Shown: positions 1 through 6,779 of the stretch, in pieces
Position numbering within the stretch: the first letter of the stretch is position 1
How the letters are laid out: each line of letters begins with the position of its first letter
Source: an uncultured Bacilli bacterium
GTDB lineage: Bacteria > Bacillota_I > Bacilli_A > RF39 > UBA660
Assembly: GCA_910576795.1 (NCBI GenBank)
Contig: CAJTIX010000023.1
Span: forward strand, 1-21,010
DNA: 21,010 nt
Reading direction: 5' to 3'
The notes under the pieces: generated by a model
Told to the model about the DNA's origin: nothing
Seen by the model: only the letters and a program-made list of their open reading frames with translations
Databases searched by the model: none
Made by a program: the position numbers and the translations under genes

Positions 1-16
1 GTATTGTGTATTCGCG

Positions 17-25
17 TGTTATAAT
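17..25 (+). promoter_or_regulatory. Extended -10 promoter for deoD
   Basis: TGTTATAAT is a perfect extended -10 element (TGn plus TATAAT). A -35 box at normal spacing would fall at or before the left edge of the window and cannot be judged. The deoD start codon lies only 19 nt after the hexamer. This matches the very short leaders of other genes here and makes an upstream in-frame ATG at position 6 implausible. Confidence 0.6.
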
Positions 26-44
26 GAAAAAGGAGGTAGATAAA

Positions 45-749
45 ATGGCAACACCACATAATGAAGCGAATATAGGGGAAATTGCTCCTGTTGTAATCAT
101 GCCAGGAGATCCTTTACGTGCTAAAATGATTGCTGAAACTTATTTAGAAAATTATCAAATTGTAAATCAGGTTAGAAATATGTATGCATATACAGGATAT
201 TATAAAGGGAAAAAAGTGACTGTAATGGGATCTGGTATGGGAATGCCTAGTATTGGAATTTATTCTTATGAGTTATTCCAATTTTATGGTGTCGAAAAAA
301 TCATTCGAGTAGGATCTTGTGGAGCTTATACAAAAGATTTAAATTTATATGATTTGATTTTAGTCAATGGATCTTATTCTGAATCCAGTTATGCAAAAAC
401 ACAAAACGGAACAGAAGATCATATGTTGTATGCATCCGACAGTATGAATTTGGTGATAAAACAAACTGCAGAAGCGTTAAATTTCCCAATCACAATTGCG
501 AATATACATAGTAGTGATGTTTTTTATAAGGAAAATGATAACTACTTAGAATTATATGAAAAGTATGGATGTCTGGCAGTAGAAATGGAATCTTTTGCTT
601 TATTTCATAATGCTAAAATCTGTAATAAAAGAGCGGCTTGTATATTGACTGTTTCTGACAATCTTGTTACAAAAGAAGAAACCACAAGTGAAGAAAGACA
701 AAAATCTTTTTCAAAAATGATCGAATTGGCTTTAGAATCTATATTATAA
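45..749 (+). CDS. deoD: DeoD-type purine nucleoside phosphorylase
   Basis: This enzyme phosphorolyses purine (deoxy)nucleosides to the free base and (deoxy)ribose-1-phosphate in cytosolic purine salvage. The 234-residue length is normal for the hexameric DeoD family. Visible motifs are MATPHN with H5 at the N-terminus (the His lent to the neighbouring subunit), the phosphate-binding GDPLRA at 20-25, RVGSCGA at 88-94, the nucleoside-binding VEMES at 179-183, and TVSDN with the general-acid Asp at about 204. The start at 45 is chosen because AAAAAGGAGG ends 8 nt before it and the alternative ATG at 6 lies upstream of the promoter. The gap of 40 nt to the next gene, with no terminator seen, suggests co-transcription with the M16 pair. 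Confidence 0.96.
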   Translation: MATPHNEANIGEIAPVVIMPGDPLRAKMIAETYLENYQIVNQVRNMYAYTGYYKGKKVTVMGSGMGMPSIGIYSYELFQFYGVEKIIRVGSCGAYTKDLNLYDLILVNGSYSESSYAKTQNGTEDHMLYASDSMNLVIKQTAEALNFPITIANIHSSDVFYKENDNYLELYEKYGCLAVEMESFALFHNAKICNKRAACILTVSDNLVTKEETTSEERQKSFSKMIELALESIL

Positions 750-789
750 AAATGAAAAATGTCCATATACTAAACAAGAGGTGAACGCT

Positions 790-2067
790 ATGAATTATCA
801 AAAATTGGTACAAGAAAACTATAATTTGCACATCATCCAAACCGATCGTTTTAAAACAGTACAAATAATTGTTAACTATAAAAATGAACTCAAAAAGGAG
901 GAAATTACAATACGTAATTTCTTGGATGATATGTTACTTTCTACTTGTAAAGAATATCCAACTAGTAGAGCATTATCTATCGCAACAGAAGATTTATATA
1001 ATATTTCTGTCAATGGGGCGAATATTCGGTCTGGTAAATATAGTATTTTATCTTTTAAATGCCGTTTTTTAAATGAAAAATATACAGAATCAGGTATGAA
1101 TGAAAAATCGATTGCCTTTTTTATGAATTTATTATATCACCCTAATATAATAGATGGTCAATTCGATGAAACTTCATTTGATATTATTCAAAAAAGTTTG
1201 GAAGAAGATATTCGTAGTACCAAAGATAATCCAAGAAGATATAGTTTACTTCGTTTGTATGAAGTAATGGCACCCAATTCTAAACTTTCTTATCATCCTT
1301 CTGGATATTTAGAGGATTTAGAAAAAATAACAAGAAAAAATTTGTATACATATTATCAAAATTTGATTGATCATTCCATTGTAGATGTTTTTGTAATTGG
1401 TGATATCGACCCAGAACAGGTAAAATCTTATATTGAACAATACATTGTACCACCTAAAAATCGTATGGCAACAGGAGAACATATTTTAAATTATACAAGT
1501 TTTCCTGAAAAAGAACAGGTGGTAAAAGAAACAATGGATATTACACAAAGCCAACTTTTGGTTGGGTGTAAGGTAGATGAACTAACACCTTTTGAACGTC
1601 AGTATGTAATGAATATTTATTCTTTTATTATAGGTGGTGGAGGAGATTCCAAGTTATTTCAAACGGTTCGCGAAAAAAATTCGTTATGTTACTTTATCAA
1701 TTCTAATTACAATTATTTATACCATACATTCGTAATTTCGGCTGGAATTGACGCGAAAACATTTAAAAAAACAATCAATTTAATCAAAGAACAAATTGAA
1801 AGTATGCAGCAAGGTGACTTTGGAGAAGAAATGATTGAAAAGGCTGTCGCAACATTTATCAGTGGGTGCAAAGAAGTAGAGGATTCTCCAACACTCCTAT
1901 CTAACATTTATTTGGTTCATGAATATATGGGAAATGATTTATTAGAAGAAAAGATAGAAAATATTCAAAAAGTAACCAAAGACATGATTATAGAACTTGC
2001 TAAAAAGGTTCATGTCGATACAGTTTATCTATTGGAAGGAGGAAAAAATGAAAAAGATACCATTTGA
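790..2067 (+). CDS. ymfF: M16-family peptidase-like protein, YmfF type (non-catalytic subunit)
   Basis: A 425-residue protein with the two-lobed M16 layout. The C-terminal half has FIIGGGGDSKLFQTVREKNSL, the usual G-rich and R-E-K sequence of M16 C-terminal lobes. The N-terminal half has no HxxEH zinc motif, as in the B. subtilis YmfF type, so it is probably the inactive partner of the next gene product, as in other M16 heterodimers. Databases link YmfF/YmfH to EF-P modification by name, but nothing here shows that role. The ATG at 790 follows AGAGGTGA at good spacing; the GTG at 781 lies within that ribosome binding site. It overlaps the next gene by 20 nt, so translation is probably coupled. 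Confidence 0.88.
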   Translation: MNYQKLVQENYNLHIIQTDRFKTVQIIVNYKNELKKEEITIRNFLDDMLLSTCKEYPTSRALSIATEDLYNISVNGANIRSGKYSILSFKCRFLNEKYTESGMNEKSIAFFMNLLYHPNIIDGQFDETSFDIIQKSLEEDIRSTKDNPRRYSLLRLYEVMAPNSKLSYHPSGYLEDLEKITRKNLYTYYQNLIDHSIVDVFVIGDIDPEQVKSYIEQYIVPPKNRMATGEHILNYTSFPEKEQVVKETMDITQSQLLVGCKVDELTPFERQYVMNIYSFIIGGGGDSKLFQTVREKNSLCYFINSNYNYLYHTFVISAGIDAKTFKKTINLIKEQIESMQQGDFGEEMIEKAVATFISGCKEVEDSPTLLSNIYLVHEYMGNDLLEEKIENIQKVTKDMIIELAKKVHVDTVYLLEGGKNEKDTI

Positions 2068-3331
2068 GCATTTGGATTTGACCATTTATGAGGAAACTCT
2101 AGAAAATGGGTTACAAGTATATATTGTTCCAAAAGAAAATTGTAATAATGCAAGAGCTACTTTGGTGACCAAATATGGTTCTAATGTAAGTGAATTTGTT
2201 CCCATTGGAAAAACGGAAATGATTCGTGTTCCAGATGGTGTTGCTCATTTTTTAGAACACAAATTATTTGAGCAAGAAGATGGTGTCGATCCTTTTTCCT
2301 TTTTTGATGAGAGTGGAAGTGAATGCAATGCTTCTACCAATCCTTGGCAGACGAATTATTGGTTTTCAGGAACACAAGATTTTGAAAAAAACTTAACCTT
2401 TTTACTCGATTTTGTTCAAGCCCCATATTTTACAAAGAAAAATGTCGAAAAAGAAAAGGGAATCATTGTACAGGAAATTGAAATGTATATGGATGATCCT
2501 TATCGTGTTGGCTTTGAAAAGAGTAATTTGAATTTATTACAAGTGCATCCACTTCGTATTTCAACAGGTGGAACCAAAGAAAGTGTAGAATCTATTACAG
2601 AGGAAGATTTGTATACCTGTTATGAGACTTTTTATCATCCTTCTAATATGGCACTTGTTATTACAGGAAATGTGAATCCGGAAACAACAATGGAATTGGT
2701 GCGCCAAAATCAGGGAAGAAAACAATTTCCAAAACCAGAACCCATTCAAATTCGGGCATATCAAGAACCAGATTTTGTAAATAAGGAATATGAAAGCATT
2801 GCTATGAATGTTACTATTCCTAAAATATTCATCAATTACAAATTGAATAAAAAGGAAATGATGGATATTCCAGAAACGTTACTGCCTTTATATATTTCTA
2901 TTTATTTGGATATCAAATTAAGTTCGACATCTACGTTTTTAGAACAACTCAAAAAGGATAAAATTGTAACGGATGATGTTTATTTTGATTTTTCAGATAT
3001 TGAAAGCCATATTTTACTTAGTATTGAAGGAGAAACTGAAAAACAGGATGAATTGATAAGTTGTATTGATTTAGAACTCAAAAATACAAAGACAACTGAG
3101 GTGGATTTTATTCGCAAAAAGAAAACCATTTTAAGTTCATGCATTTTTATGAGTGATAGTGTAGATCGACTAAACAATCGACTGGTGAGTGATTTTGTAA
3201 GATATGGTCATGTGAGAAGTGATTTGTATGACGAGTATCAGAGTTTGAATTATAGTGATTTTAGAAAAGTAGTAGATGCGTTCCATTTTGATCATAGAAG
3301 CGTATTGGTGATACATTCAAAAGACGTCTAG
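2048..3331 (+). CDS. ymfH: M16-family zinc peptidase, YmfH type (catalytic subunit)
   Basis: A 427-residue insulinase/processing-peptidase family protein. The inverted zinc motif HFLEH is at 67-71, with H67 and H71 as ligands and E70 as the base. The EIE at about 143-145 probably supplies the distal Glu ligand. This is the catalytic partner of the preceding YmfF-type protein. Its start lies inside the ymfF reading frame, 5 nt after AAGGAGG at 2036-2042, which rules out the longer in-frame start at 1997. No signal peptide is visible, so it is probably cytosolic. The natural substrate is unknown. Its stop codon sits in the loop of a terminator hairpin. Confidence 0.92.
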   Translation: MKKIPFEHLDLTIYEETLENGLQVYIVPKENCNNARATLVTKYGSNVSEFVPIGKTEMIRVPDGVAHFLEHKLFEQEDGVDPFSFFDESGSECNASTNPWQTNYWFSGTQDFEKNLTFLLDFVQAPYFTKKNVEKEKGIIVQEIEMYMDDPYRVGFEKSNLNLLQVHPLRISTGGTKESVESITEEDLYTCYETFYHPSNMALVITGNVNPETTMELVRQNQGRKQFPKPEPIQIRAYQEPDFVNKEYESIAMNVTIPKIFINYKLNKKEMMDIPETLLPLYISIYLDIKLSSTSTFLEQLKKDKIVTDDVYFDFSDIESHILLSIEGETEKQDELISCIDLELKNTKTTEVDFIRKKKTILSSCIFMSDSVDRLNNRLVSDFVRYGHVRSDLYDEYQSLNYSDFRKVVDAFHFDHRSVLVIHSKDV

Positions 3332-3342
3332 TTGACGTTTTT
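3319..3342 (+). terminator. Intrinsic terminator of the deoD-ymfF-ymfH unit
   Basis: The left arm AAAAGACGTC pairs with GACGTTTTT as a 9-bp stem with one bulged G; the loop is TAGTT. The loop contains the ymfH stop codon (TAG, 3329-3331), so the hairpin is built from the last codons of the gene. Confidence 0.6.
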
Positions 3343-3344
3343 AC

Positions 3345-3373
3345 TTGCTATTGAAGACTATTTTTGATATGAT
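3345..3373 (+). promoter_or_regulatory. Promoter of the pilin-like gene
   Basis: TTGCTA (3345-3350), a 17-bp spacer and TATGAT (3368-3373) with a TGa extension. The start codon follows 24 nt after the -10 hexamer, so the leader is about 17 nt and the gene is probably monocistronic. Confidence 0.65.
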
Positions 3374-3397
3374 GGTACTAATAATAGAGGTGATAAA

Positions 3398-4555
3398 ATG
3401 AAAAAGGGATTTACATTAGCGGAGTTACTTGGTGTTATTATCGTACTAGCTTTAATTAGTATGATTGCAATTCCTGCCATTACAACTTCACTGAATAAAC
3501 ATAAAAAAAATTTATGTGATACACAAATTTCTTATATGATAACTGCTGCAAGAAACTGGGGAGCAGATCATTTATTACAATTACCAGATGAGGGTGAAAC
3601 GTTAACAATTACGCTTTCAGAACTAATCAAACAGGGATATATGCAAGGGGATTCAAAAGCATCAACAGAAGAGGACAAACTAAAAGTAATCAATCCTAAT
3701 ACGAGTGAATATTTTGCACCAGATCCAACTATAATAATCACAAAATCAGGAAAAAATTATTTGTATACTATGGATGGAGTTACCACCAATAGTTGTAAGG
3801 ATAGTCCTACAAGTTATAAGGTAACCTTACTTGGAACTCATACCCATATTGAAAATGGAAGAAGTATGACCAATCAAATTGTAAATGGTAGTTTTGAAGA
3901 TGGTGAAACAGGTTGGAGCACTAGTCGTGTAGATGAGGCTGAAAATAGTTTAGCAATTACTAACACCAGATTCATTACAACAGAAAAATCTGTTTCTGGA
4001 TTACATAGCTATCACTTTGTTTATACTACTTGGGAATACCAAAAACTAACTGCTAATGATCAAGATAAACTGTATTATGGCGGAAAATTTATGACTGAAG
4101 TCAAACAAGGACCTTTTTTACAAATTTCCAAAAAGGACGCTACAACTAAAAGCAAACTAACTGTAACTGTATCTCCTGACAAATTTACTTTAAATTCTAA
4201 AACATTTATTGCTGATGGTGAAGCTATCTATTTTCAAGTTGGTCTTTGTAAGAGTTGTTCCAACAGTAATACTTATGTTGATGATATGATTGCTGTCAAT
4301 TTAACACAAACCTTTGGAGCTGGAAATGAACCAACTAAAGAGGAAATGGATGCAATAGGATGGTTTGATGGAACAATACAAATTGCTTCTAAAAGTGATA
4401 TGAATCAAGTTGATTTTAAGGTTACTGCAGAAGAAGGTTATGCAATATCGAATCGAATTGTTTGCAACAGTGGATATGCTACTTTTGAAAATGGAGTTTT
4501 ATCTGTGAAAGGAATGAATCAAGATACTATTTGTAGAATTGAATCAGTTCGTTAA
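3398..4555 (+). CDS. Pseudopilin-like protein with prepilin leader and lectin/tail-fibre-like C-terminal region
   Basis: The N-terminus MKKG/FTLAELLGVIIVLALI is a class-III prepilin leader: cleavage after G4, Phe at +1, Glu at +5, then a hydrophobic helix to about residue 28. A 100-residue pilin-type region follows (AARNWGADHL, ELIKQGYM). From about residue 158 it resembles a jelly-roll carbohydrate-binding module (NGSFEDGETGW), followed by LTQTFGAGNEPTKEEMDA, a motif I associate with phage tail and surface-adhesin modules. At 385 residues it is much longer than a typical pseudopilin. A cell-surface or pilus-tip adhesin is inferred. No prepilin peptidase, ATPase or platform gene is in the window. 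Its last codons are duplicated 1.3 kb downstream. The start follows AGAGGTGA. Confidence 0.82.
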   Translation: MKKGFTLAELLGVIIVLALISMIAIPAITTSLNKHKKNLCDTQISYMITAARNWGADHLLQLPDEGETLTITLSELIKQGYMQGDSKASTEEDKLKVINPNTSEYFAPDPTIIITKSGKNYLYTMDGVTTNSCKDSPTSYKVTLLGTHTHIENGRSMTNQIVNGSFEDGETGWSTSRVDEAENSLAITNTRFITTEKSVSGLHSYHFVYTTWEYQKLTANDQDKLYYGGKFMTEVKQGPFLQISKKDATTKSKLTVTVSPDKFTLNSKTFIADGEAIYFQVGLCKSCSNSNTYVDDMIAVNLTQTFGAGNEPTKEEMDAIGWFDGTIQIASKSDMNQVDFKVTAEEGYAISNRIVCNSGYATFENGVLSVKGMNQDTICRIESVR

Positions 4556-4559
4556 TTTA
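4526..4559 (+). repeat. 34-bp direct repeat, copy 1 (3' end of the pilin-like gene)
   Basis: Perfectly identical to 5828-5861. It covers the last nine codons of the pilin-like gene (TICRIESVR), the stop and 4 further bases. Similarity continues after a 1-nt versus 3-nt difference into GCACACTTTAAGTG, part of the terminator. The copies lie 1302 bp apart. Confidence 0.97.
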
Positions 4560-4561
4560 AG

Positions 4562-4582
4562 CACACTTTAAGTGTGTTTTTT
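4562..4582 (+). terminator. Intrinsic terminator of the pilin-like gene
   Basis: CACACT - TTA - AGTGTG followed by TTTTTT, beginning 7 nt after the stop. A mutated copy occurs at about 5865-5884, where the right arm is damaged (AGTGCT in place of AGTGTG). Confidence 0.75.
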
Positions 4583-4621
4583 GTATAATAAGAAAGTCAT
4601 ACTTAAATTTGGAAAAATAGG

Positions 4622-4650
4622 TTGACACAAACATATGTTCCTGATATGAT
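4622..4650 (+). promoter_or_regulatory. Consensus promoter upstream of the BRO-family gene
   Basis: TTGACA (4622-4627), a 17-bp spacer and TATGAT (4645-4650) with a TGa extension: the best promoter in the window. The predicted transcript begins near 4657, about 270 nt before the BRO start codon, far longer than leaders elsewhere here. Confidence 0.8.
4628..4641 (+). promoter_or_regulatory. LexA (SOS) operator within the promoter spacer
   Basis: CAAACATATGTTCC matches the B. subtilis LexA/DinR box CGAACRNRYGTTYC at 13 of 14 positions; only the second base differs (A for G). Its core AACATATGTT is a perfect 10-bp palindrome. It fills most of the spacer between the -35 and -10 boxes, where a bound repressor would block RNA polymerase. 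DNA-damage induction of the downstream gene is inferred. Confidence 0.72.
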
Positions 4651-4924
4651 TGATATATATTAATAGTGAAACTATAATAATTCATAAAGCTTACAAATTT
4701 AGATTGTATCTAATGAAACCCAAAAAGAACAAAACTATAAAATATTCGAATGTACAGATTTATTTATAACCATTTTCTAGAAATGAAACAATAAGAATCT
4801 AAAAATGAAGATATTTATAAAAATCATCTAAAGCAAATAAATCAAGAAAAATTCAAATAAAATGGAATTTTGAATAGGATATACTTTTACTTTAGGAACT
4901 AAATAAGCGAGAGGAGATAAATAT
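4651..4924 (+). other. Long AT-rich leader between the SOS promoter and the BRO-family gene
   Basis: About 270 nt with no convincing gene. Only tiny ORFs without ribosome binding sites occur (18 codons from 4713, 14 codons from 4750). The frame starting at 4750 continues past stops with coding-like composition and could be a decayed reading frame. No clear terminator or second promoter was found. It may be an untranslated leader, a small-RNA template or decayed DNA. Confidence 0.4.
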
Positions 4925-5779
4925 ATGGAACAAGATAAAATGCATTTAATTCATAAAATATTTAACAATGAAACTATTAGAACCGTATGGGATAAAAATG
5001 ATGAAAAATACTATATTAGCGTTGTTGATATTGTAGGAATTCTTTCAGAAAGTGAAAATCCTAGAAACTATTGGAAAGTATTAAAATATAGATTAAAGAG
5101 GGAAGGAAATGAGTCGGTTACAAATTGTAACCAACTGAAATTAAAATCTTCTGATGGTAAATATTATAATACTGATGTTGTTGATATAGAGGGAATGTTT
5201 CGTATTATTGAATCTATTCCTTCAAAAAATGTTGAACCAGTAAAACAATGGTTGGCTCATTTAGGCAAAGAAAGAATTGATGAAATATTTGATCCATCTA
5301 TTGCAACACAACGTTCATTAGATTTATATCGTGCTAAGGGTTATGATGAAGCATGGATTGCAAAAAGATTAAAAGGAATGCAAGATAGAAAAAAGTTAAC
5401 TGATGTTTGGAAAGACGGAGGAATAACTGAAAGTAGGGAATATGCAATTCTTACAAATGAAATCTACAAAAGTTGGTCAGGAATGACAGCAAAAGAATAT
5501 AAACAATATAAAGGTTTAAGAAAAGAATCTTTACGAGATAATATGTTAGACATTGAAGTAACATTAGCTGATTTAGGAGAAATCGCTACTCGTGAAATAG
5601 CAAAATCAGAAAATCCACAAGGTTTAAATGCGAACATGAAAGTTGCTAAACGTGGTGGAAAAGTCGCTAATGATGCGAGGATTTCTTATGAACAAGAAAC
5701 CAAAAAGTCTGCTATTTCAAAAGAGAATGTACTTAATTATCAATATATAGATAAATTAGAACAAATAGAAAATAAATAA
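4925..5779 (+). CDS. BRO-N domain (phage antirepressor-like) protein
   Basis: A 284-residue protein of the BRO family found in phages, integrated elements and bacterial chromosomes. The BRO-N region spans about 10-125, with VWDKNDEKYYISVVDIVG, PRNYWKVLKYRLK, TNCNQLKLKSSDGKYY and VEPVKQWLAHLG. The C-terminal part has GYDEAWIAKRLKG, WSGMTAKEYKQYKGL, LRDNMLDIEV and ENPQGLNANMKVAKRGG. This is a full-length architecture that I recognise from chromosomal members, and it looks intact. BRO-N domains bind DNA, but the role of this subfamily is not known to me. The start follows GAGAGGAG. The LexA-type promoter suggests an SOS-inducible gene. It is followed by the second 34-bp repeat and a related, broken dinD. 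Confidence 0.85.
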   Translation: MEQDKMHLIHKIFNNETIRTVWDKNDEKYYISVVDIVGILSESENPRNYWKVLKYRLKREGNESVTNCNQLKLKSSDGKYYNTDVVDIEGMFRIIESIPSKNVEPVKQWLAHLGKERIDEIFDPSIATQRSLDLYRAKGYDEAWIAKRLKGMQDRKKLTDVWKDGGITESREYAILTNEIYKSWSGMTAKEYKQYKGLRKESLRDNMLDIEVTLADLGEIATREIAKSENPQGLNANMKVAKRGGKVANDARISYEQETKKSAISKENVLNYQYIDKLEQIENK

Positions 5780-5827
5780 TTGAAAATAGTCATATTAAGT
5801 CAAAAATGTCTTTAAAGCATTCATTCA

Positions 5828-5861
5828 ACTATTTGTAGAATTGAATCAGTTCGTTAATTTA
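5828..5861 (+). repeat. 34-bp direct repeat, copy 2 (orphan pilin 3' end)
   Basis: Identical to 4526-4559 and still reading TICRIESVR-stop, but with no pilin coding sequence before it: an in-frame stop lies 15 nt upstream. It is followed at 5865 by GCACACTTTAAGTG, the left and central part of the pilin terminator, with a damaged right arm. Identity without coding constraint implies a recent event or ongoing exchange with copy 1. Confidence 0.95.
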
Positions 5862-5938
5862 TTTGCACACTTTAAGTGCTTTTTATATTGATATGTGGAG
5901 CTGTTCTTTAAATTATGATACTACGAGAGGGAATTAAT

Positions 5939-6657
5939 TTGAATAAAACAATAAATAAAAATATGGAAAATAACACAACTTTTGAAGAAATAAAACATAT
6001 TGATAAAAATGGCTATGAATATTGGAATGCACGAGAGCTTATGCCACTACTTGAATATGGTAAATGGGAAAATTTCCATAAAGTTATTAAGAGTGCGATG
6101 ATTGCTTGTGAAAATAGTAATTATAATATATCAGATTATTTTCCTGAGGTCAGGAAAATGATAAAAATTGCTAAAGGTGCTCAAAGACAAGTAATGGATT
6201 ATGAGTTAAGTAGATATGCTTGTTATCTGATTGCGCAAAATGGGGATTCCAGAAAAAATGTAATTGCTTTGGCACAAACTTACTTTGCAATACAAACAAG
6301 AAAACAAGAAATTAGTGAATTAGAATATAGTGAGTTAACAGAAGACGAAAAAAGGTTTTATCAAAGAAAATTAACCAAAAAAGGAAATTGTTCACTAAAT
6401 AGAACAGCCATAAATTCGGGTGTTAAAAATTTGGATCAGTTTCATAATGCTGGCTATAAAGAATTGTATAACGGAGAAACGGCAGATGATATTGCGAAAA
6501 GAAAGAAAATATTAAAACCGAGAAAGAAGCAAATAAAACGCATTATGAAGTAGGTAGTAAAATAAGAAAAACGATAAAAGAACTGGGTGGAACAATGCCC
6601 GAAGAATTACCAACCCCTAGAAAAAGTCTAAAAGAATTAGAAAAAGAAAAAAATTAG
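5939..6657 (+). pseudogene. dinD: Broken dinD (DNA damage-inducible protein D)
   Basis: The N-terminal part matches DinD: TFEEIKHIDKNGYEYWNAREL, SAMIACENSNYNISDYF, DYELSRYACYLIAQNGDSR, LAQTYFAIQTRKQE, then GYKELYNG. The frame fails at a TAG at 6551-6553. The conserved C-terminal block (NKTHYEVGSKIRKTIKELGG, then TMPEELPTP) continues in another frame to a TAG at 6655-6657. From memory of E. coli DinD (274 residues), some 30-40 residues of the ILDHMGSTELAANLFR region are missing around 6505-6530, so an out-of-frame deletion is inferred. E. coli DinD is SOS-induced and restrains RecA strand exchange. The likely start is TTG at 5939, 8 nt after GAGAGG; ATG at 5963 is the alternative. No clear LexA box precedes it. 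Confidence 0.85.
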
Positions 6658-6734
6658 AAATCAAAGAGAAGAATAAAATTACTTAAATTTGAATAATCGG
6701 AATGTTCTAATGATAAAAATAAAGTGTGATGGAA

Positions 6735-6763
6735 TAGACTTTAAAAATTTTTTTTGATAAAAT
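6735..6763 (+). promoter_or_regulatory. Promoter of the trmH-family/rimM/trmD operon
   Basis: TAGACT (6735-6740), a 17-bp spacer and TAAAAT (6758-6763) with a TGa extension. The -10 overlaps an in-frame ATG at 6762, which is therefore not the start. The true ATG at 6780 is 16 nt past the hexamer. The stretch 6658-6734 between the dinD remnant and this promoter holds nothing recognisable. Confidence 0.62.
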
Positions 6764-6779
6764 GATACTGGTGATTGAG

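Larger units (their letters stand above)
4560..5861 (+). other. Segment bounded by the 34-bp direct repeats (possible insertion)
   Basis: About 1.3 kb carrying one complete BRO-family gene with its own LexA-type promoter. The arrangement keeps the pilin-like gene intact at the left edge and leaves a second copy of its 3' end at the right edge, as expected for integration into a gene's 3' end. No recombinase gene lies inside, and no terminal inverted repeats are seen. The alternative is that the right-hand copy is the last scrap of a second pilin gene. The BRO gene uses a GAGAGGAG ribosome binding site, unlike the GGTGA type of the neighbours, which fits import. Confidence 0.4.

Noticed and set aside
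6..44. Longer N-terminus of deoD starting at 6
   Set aside because: The added 13 residues overlap the TGTTATAAT promoter and the ribosome binding site; the family begins at the MATPHN start at 45.
1997..2047. Longer start for the YmfH-type peptidase
   Set aside because: It lies deep in the ymfF coding sequence without a ribosome binding site, while AAGGAGG sits just before 2048.
4713..4791. Tiny ORFs in the BRO leader (from 4713 and 4750)
   Set aside because: They have no ribosome binding site, are under 20 codons and resemble nothing known; kept only as a possible decayed region.
5880..5938. A second LexA box before dinD
   Set aside because: Only a TGTTCT half-site is visible; the other half matches about one of five positions. 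TTGATA and TATGAT there are 20 bp apart, too far for a good promoter.
5915..6553. Treating the first dinD frame as a complete 212-residue gene
   Set aside because: The conserved DinD C-terminal block continues just downstream in another frame, so the stop at 6551 is a lesion.
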